Shown here one piece after another: positions 1-5,212 of a stretch of 7,878 nucleotides of DNA. The notes beneath the pieces are model-generated. The model did no database searches. It had not been told where the DNA came from and saw only the letters and a program-made list of their open reading frames with translations. A program made the translations under genes and the position numbers. The stretch is taken from positions 1 through 7,878 of the forward strand of contig VBPQ01000170.1 of assembly GCA_005877185.1 (NCBI GenBank). The letters run 5' to 3'. The DNA comes from Nitrososphaerota archaeon. Its GTDB lineage: Archaea; Thermoproteota; Nitrososphaeria; Nitrososphaerales; Gagatemarchaeaceae. Positions within the stretch are counted from its first letter, which is position 1. Every line of letters begins with the position of its first letter.

Positions 1-172
1 GTCAGGCCGGTTCGCGATTATAAGGATAATCGGGGGTGGTCGTGCCGAACTCGCGAACTTGGAAGTGGCACGCGCTGAGCTTTAGCGGCAGACAGGGCGT
101 TCTCCTATTCCACCCCACGATGCTTCGAGAAATGTACTTGAGCTAATTGGCTATTCTTTCGGTCGGCTCCGA
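1..172. other. No supported gene; possible promoter-like motif
   Basis: I see no gene here that I would defend. An AT-rich octamer attataag lies at 17-24. A 34-codon GTG reading frame follows at 42-146, with a second in-frame GTG at 36, but it matches no family I know. It may be chance, or the remains of a gene, like the decayed oxidoreductase nearby. Confidence 0.2.
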
Positions 173-388
173 TTAATCCTGTGATATTCTTTTCTTGATT
201 CGTTCTTGAATCCATCCCTCAAAGGTGTCTGTCGGAATTTTTACCTCGGGAGTGGTTTCTCTACTTTTTACAGCCTGTTTTTGGAGCCAATCTTCATACA
301 GGTCGCGATACGACCAGACCCTTCTAGCTCTCTTAGCCTTCTCCTTACTCACAACCCTCTCCTTCTTGGACCTTCTCCTCCTCACCAT
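173..388 (-). CDS. Small basic hypothetical protein (71 aa)
   Basis: I do not recognise this protein. It starts at ATG 388-386 and stops at TAA 175-173. The first 25 residues are strongly basic (RRRR near the start, then many K/R), followed by a likely amphipathic stretch containing WSYRDLYEDW, a TTPEV-type linker, and a second charged segment (FEGWIQERIKKR). No membrane segment or cysteine is present. A weak TATA-like octamer (ataagtag, minus strand, 420-413) is centred about 28 bases before the ATG, the same spacing seen at the neighbouring oxidoreductase pseudogene. Its codons are more AT-rich at third positions than those of the glutamate synthase genes, so it could be recently acquired. 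A nucleic-acid-binding role would be a guess from charge alone. It could also be a spurious frame. Confidence 0.45.
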   Translation of the reverse strand: MVRRRRSKKERVVSKEKAKRARRVWSYRDLYEDWLQKQAVKSRETTPEVKIPTDTFEGWIQERIKKRISQD

Positions 389-501
389 ACCGCGCGTACC
401 TTCGCGGAAGGCCTACTTATGGCTCTATGCGTGCAATCCGTGAAGTGCGATGAACGACCTTGGCAGAACCGCAGGGCCGCCCCTGGGGATCGACCCCGCC
501 C

Positions 502-828
502 TCATGACTGACCTGGTGCCAGCTCTACGATAAGACCATCGCTCCATTTGTACTTCGCGTTCATGAGGGCGGTGATTCTTGCTGCCAACCCAGGCTCCTT
601 ATTTCAATCTATTACGCGTCCCCTACCTCGGTAAGTATCCTTGCCAACGCTAAACGAGATCTTCGGGTCGCTCTTGAGGTTCTGGATCCAATGAGAACGA
701 TCTCCCCCTTCTGACACCAGGTAGTAATTTCCGTCACGAGCCACGAACCAAATCTCAATCTTGTGCGGCTTGCCTGTTTTCTATCTTGTTGTGGTCAGGT
801 ACAGGAACTGCTCGTGTTCTCCCGACAC
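502..828 (-). pseudogene. Decayed flavin/deazaflavin-dependent oxidoreductase (DUF385/PNPOx-like split barrel), two in-frame stops
   Basis: Reading the minus strand from GTG 828 gives 108 codons in one frame, ending at TGA 504-502. The translation matches the F420/FMN split-barrel fold family (Ddn-like nitroreductase, annotated either as deazaflavin-dependent nitroreductase or pyridoxamine-phosphate-oxidase-like). Recognisable parts in order are QFLYLTTT (residues 7-14), KTGKPHKIEIWFV (17-29), NYYLVSEGGDRSHWIQNLK (34-52), a strand like YRGRGRV (66-72), and a C-terminal KYKWSDGLIVELAP (92-105). Codon 16 is TAG (783-781), exactly where the family's GRK-TGKP motif would have Arg, and the Gly before it is Arg. 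Codon 75 is TGA (606-604), in the loop after the barrel. There are no frameshifts, so decay looks recent. Intact members bind FMN or F420 and reduce small substrates. Because two different stop codons interrupt it, recoding is unlikely. Confidence 0.82.
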
Positions 829-852
829 TCGCCCATTTCTGCTTACAGTCTT

Positions 853-860
853 GCTTAAAG
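853..860 (-). promoter_or_regulatory. TATA-like box of the decayed oxidoreductase
   Basis: The minus strand reads ctttaagc, centred about 28 bases before GTG 828. Archaeal TATA boxes are centred about 26-27 bases before the transcription start, so a leaderless mRNA beginning at or beside the GTG is the natural reading. This spacing is the main reason for choosing that start. Confidence 0.4.
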
Positions 861-1003
861 ATTGCGGCTCGGCAATCCCGGAATCCAGTTCATCGATATA
901 CCAGAACCCTTCAATCGAGTTTCATCCCCATCCCTGGTCGAGCGCGCATGGGGCGGAGGCGCAGCCAAGCGCGTCATTGTGAGGTGTCCTCGAACCTGTC
1001 GCG

Positions 1004-1011
1004 TTTTAATA
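1004..1011 (+). promoter_or_regulatory. TATA-like box of the methyltransferase gene
   Basis: The octamer ttttaata is centred about 31 bases before ATG 1039. That predicts transcription starting a few bases before the ATG. The open frame reaching back to 862 would run across this element and has no protein-like sequence, which supports the later start. Confidence 0.45.
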
Positions 1012-1038
1012 CATTCTGAATCGGACCTTTTTCTTGTC

Positions 1039-1800
1039 ATGCCCAAGCTTGCTCTCTACTCTGAGCTGGCGTCTTACTACGACAGGATTTACTGGTGGAA
1101 GGATTACGCGCAGGAGGTCGACTTCCTGCTCAAAGTGTTGCACAGATACGGGGTCAGGGGAAAACACATCTTGGAAGTCGCATGCGGAACGGGCAATCAC
1201 ACGAAGCTCCTAGCCGCCACGGGGTACCGGGTCACGGGCGTGGACGTGAGCGATGACATGCTAGCGATCGCGAGGAGAAAAGTCGGCGGTCGCGCCACCT
1301 TCGTCCGGGGGGAGATGAAAAATCTTGGCCGGGTCGTCGAAGGGACTTACGACGCCGCCATCTGCCTCTTCAGTGCGATCTCCTACAATCTGACCATGTC
1401 AGACCTGAAGAGGACCCTGCAGGGATTATTCGACCATACCAGGAAGGGCGGGGTCACGGTTTTCGACACACACTTCACGAAGAAGGGTTTCATCGACGGC
1501 CACAGGGGTGAGGACATATTCGACGACGGGGAGACTATGGGTGCAAGGCTCAGCTTTTCGAGGCGGAGGGGGAAAATCGGCGAGATTACCTTCAGCTACC
1601 TGATCAAGGACGGCCCAAAGGTAATAATGCTGAGGAACGACGTCCATAGACTAGGTCTCTTCGACCTACAGGACTTCCGAAAGGCGATGCGCGAAGTCGG
1701 TTTCGACAGGATAGGGATGTACGTCGATTGGAAGTTCGCGAGGGACAGGAAGCAGAACGAGCCCAGAGACAACGTGTTCGTGGGCCGCAAGCCCTCCTAG
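1039..1800 (+). CDS. Class I SAM-dependent methyltransferase
   Basis: The 253-residue protein has the Rossmann-like methyltransferase fold. Motif I is LEVACGTGNHT (residues 45-55), preceded by strand GKHI. The acidic residue that binds the SAM ribose is Asp69 in VTGVDVSDDML. Motif II/III lies around YDAAICLFSAISY (104-116), and the post-motif strand is GGVTVFD. An N-terminal helical segment with YSELASYYDRIY (7-18) is typical of the family that includes small-molecule N-methyltransferases such as the glycine/sarcosine and aminosugar N-methyltransferases. The substrate cannot be read from the sequence. I chose ATG 1039 because the family homology begins there and a TATA-like box sits about 31 bases upstream. 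The gene converges with the HTH-CBS gene, with 96 bases between them. No partner gene suggests a pathway, so the assignment stops at methyltransferase. Confidence 0.9.
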   Translation: MPKLALYSELASYYDRIYWWKDYAQEVDFLLKVLHRYGVRGKHILEVACGTGNHTKLLAATGYRVTGVDVSDDMLAIARRKVGGRATFVRGEMKNLGRVVEGTYDAAICLFSAISYNLTMSDLKRTLQGLFDHTRKGGVTVFDTHFTKKGFIDGHRGEDIFDDGETMGARLSFSRRRGKIGEITFSYLIKDGPKVIMLRNDVHRLGLFDLQDFRKAMREVGFDRIGMYVDWKFARDRKQNEPRDNVFVGRKPS

Positions 1801-1896
1801 AGCCCCTTGTCTTCTAAGGACCCCCCGATTGCGCCTGCTGCGGAGGCGAACGAACTTTGGGGCACAGGAGTTGAGCTCGCTCGATACTTCCCGGAG

Positions 1897-2469
1897 CTAT
1901 CTCGTCGAGATTACTTTTATGAGGTCAGCATTGGTTACTATGCCGAAGACCCTTCCCTTTCTCGTCGTTAAAACAGCCTGAGAATGCTGCAAGAGTGACG
2001 TCACCCATGATATAGGCGTGGATTCCGGAACCATCGGGAATGGGTCCTCCATGAATTCCGAGACGGGCTTATTGAGCAGTTGGGTCGGATCCTTTACCTT
2101 GACGATCTGCCTTGAGACACTCCTTTCGGAGATGCCTCCGACTACCAGCTCACCGTCCTTGACCGGCAGCTGCTTGAATCCACGATTCTGCATCATAGAA
2201 ATGGCCCTTCGAAGTTTCTCACTTTTGTCTACGAAGATGACAGGAGTCACTTGGATGTCTCCGATGAGGCCGATGCTCGAATCCTCGAATGATTCGAGGA
2301 ACCGAAAAATACTATAGACCAATTCGTATGACGGTCTAATCTTCCCGTTCTCTATCTTCGTAATGGTTGATTGGTTCACTCCTACGTGCATCCCGAGCTC
2401 CCTCTGGTTGATGCCGAGTTTCATTCGCTTCTTCCTTATTTCAGAAAGGTCGGGTAACAAGAGGTGCAC
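1897..2469 (-). CDS. XRE-family HTH transcriptional regulator with C-terminal CBS pair
   Basis: The protein has 190 residues. Residues about 6-62 form a Cro/C1-type helix-turn-helix: LPDLSEIRKKR, then QRELGMHVGVNQSTITKIENG with the recognition helix around VNQSTITKIE. Residues about 68-125 and 133-190 are two CBS motifs (QVTPVIFVDKSEKLRRAI... and VSEFMEDPFPMVPESTPI... ending VFGIVTNADLIKVI). CBS pairs usually bind adenine nucleotides or SAM, so the protein probably senses such a ligand and switches DNA binding. It starts at GTG 2469; a TTG three codons in is an alternative, and both keep the conserved LPDLSEIR start of this archaeal family. It diverges from the glutamate synthase operon across 163 bases that include an inverted repeat, so control of that operon, itself or both is a reasonable inference, not a demonstrated fact. 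Confidence 0.9.
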   Translation of the reverse strand: MHLLLPDLSEIRKKRMKLGINQRELGMHVGVNQSTITKIENGKIRPSYELVYSIFRFLESFEDSSIGLIGDIQVTPVIFVDKSEKLRRAISMMQNRGFKQLPVKDGELVVGGISERSVSRQIVKVKDPTQLLNKPVSEFMEDPFPMVPESTPISWVTSLLQHSQAVLTTRKGRVFGIVTNADLIKVISTR

Positions 2470-2597
2470 CCCTTACGATAGAAGGCTGGGAACAGAAACG
2501 GACGCGCAAGCATGACCGAAATCCATTACCGCTGCCACCCCCCCGCTCAACCAGGTCAAGACCCTGATGCCTGATGGGAATATATGTGGCACTAAAT

Positions 2598-2605
2598 AAT
2601 TTATA
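2598..2605 (+). promoter_or_regulatory. TATA-like box of the glutamate synthase operon
   Basis: The octamer aatttata lies in the most AT-rich stretch of the divergent intergenic region and is centred about 31 bases before GTG 2633. It predicts a transcription start near 2628 and a leader of only a few bases. The frame upstream of the GTG closes at TAA 2597-2599, and no ATG, GTG or TTG lies between, so the GTG is the best start. Confidence 0.55.
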
Positions 2606-2610
2606 GAGGT

Positions 2611-2621
2611 ATTCGTCGAAT
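2611..2621. promoter_or_regulatory. Candidate operator: inverted repeat between TATA box and start
   Basis: attcg-T-cgaat is a perfect inverted repeat of 5 bp arms around one base. It lies between the TATA box and the expected transcription start, where archaeal repressors commonly bind to block polymerase. The divergent HTH-CBS protein is the obvious candidate ligand. An 11-bp repeat can occur by chance, so position is the main argument. Confidence 0.4.
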
Positions 2622-2632
2622 GTCGTACAAGT

Positions 2633-4957
2633 GTGGCCAGCAGCGTAATATCGGAATTCTCGAGAATTCCCACAAGCAGGCAAAGCGAGTTCTGGAGTGT
2701 TCCGAAGATCCAGCATCTGCGTCGGCTTGCAGAGACGGGATCGGCTGTAAGGCTCTGGACACCTCTCGAAGAGCTCACACGAAGACCCCTGGACAGGGTC
2801 AGGTTCACGGGAGTGGGGTACGATGGGAAGGGTGGCGACCTTTCGGGTTACGCCTATTCCAACGCGAACAGCGCGGTCGATCTCGCCTACGGAAGGATCT
2901 CGCTCACCTCTCCACTTTACCTCGGGGACATGTCCTACGGAGCACTGAGCGGGGTAGCAAACGTAGCGATCGCAAGGGCAGCCGACGTCACCGGAGTCAT
3001 CGCGGGGACGGGCGAGGGCGGTCTCCACCCGGACGTTGCGAGGTGCAAGCGAATAACTGTCCAGTGGGCCTCCGCAAGGTTCGGGGTGGACCTGAAGGTC
3101 CTCAACACCGGGATGGCGATAGTGATCAAGATAGGCCAAGGGGCAAAACCCGGCATGGGCGGCCACCTCCCGGGAACGAAGGTGACGGAGCCCATCTCTT
3201 TCACTAGGAGAATACCCGTCGGGAGGGACGCCATATCTCCAGCTCCCCACCACGACATCTACTCCATTGAAGACCTTGGCCAGAGGATATGGGCGCTCAA
3301 AGAAGCGACGGGGAAGCCTGTCTTCGTAAAGATCGGTGTTACGAACTACGTTTCGTACATCGCTTCGGGAGTTGCAAGGATGGGCGGAGACGGCATAATA
3401 CTCGACGCCTCGGGTGCAGGCACGGGTGCGGCACCCTCCGTCGTGAAGGACAACGTCGGACTGCCGATTGAGATTGCTGTTGCTGCCGTCGACAGGGCAC
3501 TGAGGGTAGAGAATCTCAGGGAGGGATTCTCTGTGATTGCCGCAGGGCGGGTGAGCAACGCGGAGGACGCAGCGAAGCTCATGGCTCTAGGCGCCGACTG
3601 TGTCAGCATAGGTACGGCCTGCCTAATCTGCATGGGCTGTCTGATGGTTCACAAATGTCACCTAGGATTCTGCCCCGCCCTGCTGACCAATAAGACCGAG
3701 AGAGACCCGAGCAGACTACTCTCCCTCGAGAAGGCCGCCGGGTGGATGGTCAACCTGATCAGGGGATGGACGGAGGAGTTCAGGCTGATACTCGATAGAC
3801 TCGACCTGAAGACGTCAAAGGACCTCGTCGGGAGGAGAGACCTGCTTCTGGGCTTCAATCTAAATGAAGAAACTGCGGAAATCCTCGGAGTGAAGGTGGG
3901 AAACTCGCGAGGATCTCCGACACCACTCTTTGACGCTGAGTCAGGTTTCTGGACGGACCAGTTGAAGCAACGACTGCAGGAGATGGCCGGCGCGGCGGGC
4001 AGGGCGCCTCGGGAGGCGGTCATCTCGAGCATGGGGAGCGTTGGACCTCCCTTCGTCGAGGCTCCTAGAAGGATAGCCGACTGGATCGTGTCTGACGGGG
4101 CTCAGGTCACCAGGCCGAGCATAGACCCATACAGGGAAGAGATAGAGACCGCCTGCTACCTCGCACGGGGGAAGATCAGGCTCTCCTCTCCGGTGATTCT
4201 CGGTCCCTTCAGAGAGGAGTTGCCTCCGAAGCTGAGCAGGGCGCTGGCGAGGACAGCCAGCAGCATGGGAACGATACTGTACCATGAAGGGACGCCTCCC
4301 AAGGAATTGGAGAAGTATGCCAGGAGAATCTTCGTTCCCGGTAGCTTTGACGGACTCGCTGGGGGTTACGTCATCACCGGAGATGACTGGAAGGAGAAAG
4401 CATACTACCACGCTGGGAAGAGACCGCTATATCTCAGGCTAGAGTGCTCTGAAAGTAGCCCCAGGAGCGCGGTCGACGCCGCTCTGCTCGAGCTTGATGG
4501 GGTCATCCTGGATGAAGGTCCAGATTGCAACGAGCGGCTGGAATTGGAGGTTGCGACTTCCGAGGTCGACGCGGCGCTCAGGAAAGTCTTGAGAGAAGGT
4601 TTGCCACTTCGAACGAGCTTCGATGTCATAGCGACGGGTGAGAGGGTCAGGCTCTCGAGTGACGTATTCAAGCTCTGTGCGCTCGGCGCCGACGCCGTGG
4701 GGATCAGTACCGCAGCGAGGCTGGCCGTAGGATATGAGGAGGAGGAGGATGCTTCGTTGCTCGATGAAGAGCAGGTAAAAGATCGTCTCGAGAACCTGAT
4801 ACTTGCGACAGGGCGAGAGATCAAGCTTCTGGCCGGAGCGGCCGGGGTAAGTAGCCTGTTCACGACTCTGGTGGGTAATAGGGAACTCCTGAGAGCGGTT
4901 GACATGGAGCCAGCGGTGAGAAGAAGGCTGAGAATCAAGCCAGCGGGTCTTGGCTAG
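2633..4957 (+). CDS. gltB: Glutamate synthase FMN/[3Fe-4S] subunit with a duplicated, degenerate second barrel
   Basis: This is the synthase part of GOGAT: ammonia, delivered from the amidotransferase, adds to 2-oxoglutarate and FMN reduces the imine to glutamate. Residues about 80-410 are the FMN barrel: SPLYLGDMSYGALS (93-106), GEGG (127-130), the flavin-site Lys in PVFVKIG (229-235), GAGTGAAP (261-268), VIAAGRV (301-307) and LGADCVSIGTA (319-329). Cys336, Cys342 and Cys347 have the C-x5-C-x4-C spacing of the GltB [3Fe-4S] cluster. There is no N-terminal ferredoxin domain. Related archaeal subunits are roughly 400-510 residues by my recollection, while this one is 774. The excess is a spacer (411-505) and a second barrel copy (506-755) without the catalytic motifs. 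It starts at GTG 2633, probably on a nearly leaderless mRNA, and its stop abuts the next ATG, indicating one operon. No GltD is nearby, so the electron donor is unknown. The paralogous GlxD/N-methylglutamate synthase role is a less likely alternative. Confidence 0.9.
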   Translation: MASSVISEFSRIPTSRQSEFWSVPKIQHLRRLAETGSAVRLWTPLEELTRRPLDRVRFTGVGYDGKGGDLSGYAYSNANSAVDLAYGRISLTSPLYLGDMSYGALSGVANVAIARAADVTGVIAGTGEGGLHPDVARCKRITVQWASARFGVDLKVLNTGMAIVIKIGQGAKPGMGGHLPGTKVTEPISFTRRIPVGRDAISPAPHHDIYSIEDLGQRIWALKEATGKPVFVKIGVTNYVSYIASGVARMGGDGIILDASGAGTGAAPSVVKDNVGLPIEIAVAAVDRALRVENLREGFSVIAAGRVSNAEDAAKLMALGADCVSIGTACLICMGCLMVHKCHLGFCPALLTNKTERDPSRLLSLEKAAGWMVNLIRGWTEEFRLILDRLDLKTSKDLVGRRDLLLGFNLNEETAEILGVKVGNSRGSPTPLFDAESGFWTDQLKQRLQEMAGAAGRAPREAVISSMGSVGPPFVEAPRRIADWIVSDGAQVTRPSIDPYREEIETACYLARGKIRLSSPVILGPFREELPPKLSRALARTASSMGTILYHEGTPPKELEKYARRIFVPGSFDGLAGGYVITGDDWKEKAYYHAGKRPLYLRLECSESSPRSAVDAALLELDGVILDEGPDCNERLELEVATSEVDAALRKVLREGLPLRTSFDVIATGERVRLSSDVFKLCALGADAVGISTAARLAVGYEEEEDASLLDEEQVKDRLENLILATGREIKLLAGAAGVSSLFTTLVGNRELLRAVDMEPAVRRRLRIKPAGLG
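2653..2670. promoter_or_regulatory. Perfect 18-bp palindrome inside the 5' end of the synthase gene
   Basis: ggaattctcgagaattcc equals its own reverse complement over 18 bases. It begins 20 bases after the GTG and encodes residues 7-13. By a simple estimate, a perfect 18-mer palindrome is expected about 0.03 times in a window this size. A repressor site just downstream of an archaeal transcription start is plausible. It shares the GGAA...TTCC ends of the methanogen NrpR nitrogen operator, but with 10 rather than 6 bases between them. Confidence 0.45.
4148..4897 (+). repeat. Protein-level duplication: degenerate second FMN-barrel copy
   Basis: Residues 506-755 of the synthase subunit realign with residues 80-410. 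Matching landmarks: ARGKIRLSSPVILG against AYGRISLTSPLYLG; LYLRLEC against VFVKIGV; LDGVILDEG against GDGIILDAS; VDAALRKVLREG against VDRALRVENLREG; FDVIATGERV against FSVIAAGRVS; LCALGADAVGISTA against LMALGADCVSIGTA; and LVGNRELL against LVGRRDLL. In the second copy the GEGG, flavin Lys, GTGAAP and all three cluster cysteines are gone. It is divergent at the DNA level, so the duplication is old. Confidence 0.85.
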
Positions 4958-5212
4958 ATGGAAGAATTCACGCCTGTGGTCAAGGACGGATGCGGAGTCT
5001 TCGGCGTACTCAGGAAGGAGGGCGCGGAGAGGATAGGCAATTCTGTTGCGCTCAAGGCCATCGAGTGCGTTAGGTACAGGGGAAGCAACCTGGGTGCCGG
5101 TTTCGCCGCCTTCACGAACCAAGAACCGAGACCGCCCGCAAGGATAAAGGTCTTCGTCGACGGCAAGGAGAGCCTTCAGATCACCTCTCGGAGTATTCGA
5201 AGAGGGGGTTGA
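4958..5212 (+). CDS. N-terminal fragment of class II glutamine amidotransferase (nucleophile Cys)
   Basis: The first residues read VVKDGCGVFGVLRK. Cys12 is the expected N-terminal nucleophile of a class II (Ntn) glutaminase, so an 11-residue leader must be removed, as in GltB. The stretch ALKAIECVRYRGSNLGAGFAAF (48 onward from the start of the helix region, before residue 70) is the conserved first helix and strand of archaeal GltB1/GlxB-type domains. After KVFVDGKESL (residues 64-73) the sequence ceases to look like the family and ends at TGA 5210-5212. The remainder of the domain continues in the next frame, which is open and protein-like from about 5179. The ATG follows the synthase stop codon directly with no gap, so translation is probably coupled. 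On its own this 84-residue piece cannot fold as a glutaminase. It is best regarded as the first exon-like part of a frame-broken gene. Confidence 0.8.
   Translation: MEEFTPVVKDGCGVFGVLRKEGAERIGNSVALKAIECVRYRGSNLGAGFAAFTNQEPRPPARIKVFVDGKESLQITSRSIRRGG

Noticed and set aside
206..511. Plus-strand open frame of 101 codons across 206-511
   Set aside because: It runs opposite the small basic protein and into the oxidoreductase pseudogene end, and its composition (Ser/Leu/Pro rich) is typical of an antisense frame.
841..910. Stretch resembling tRNA arm sequences (cccggaatcc and neighbours)
   Set aside because: I could not assemble a cloverleaf: no matching acceptor stem, T-loop or anticodon arm at the right spacing on either strand.
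862..1038. 59-codon upstream extension of the methyltransferase frame
   Set aside because: The residues look random, family similarity starts at ATG 1039, and a TATA-like box lies within the extension about 31 bases before that ATG.
2283..2299. 17-bp inverted repeat cctcgaat-G-attcgagg inside the HTH-CBS gene
   Set aside because: It encodes the residues around FLESFED, falls in the middle of a gene, and a repeat of this size is expected about once in eight windows of this length. Its arrangement is also the reverse of the operator-like repeat at 2611-2621.
2441..3253. 270-codon open frame on the minus strand opposite the synthase gene
   Set aside because: It is antisense to the well-conserved FMN barrel, has no recognisable domain, and is explained by GC-rich codon third positions. 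It also overlaps the start of the HTH-CBS gene.
5201..5212. Programmed -1 frameshift signal at GGGGGT-TGA
   Set aside because: It does not fit the usual X-XXY-YYZ heptamer, and the better protein junction lies about 30 bases upstream, so it is kept only as an alternative within the split-gene finding.
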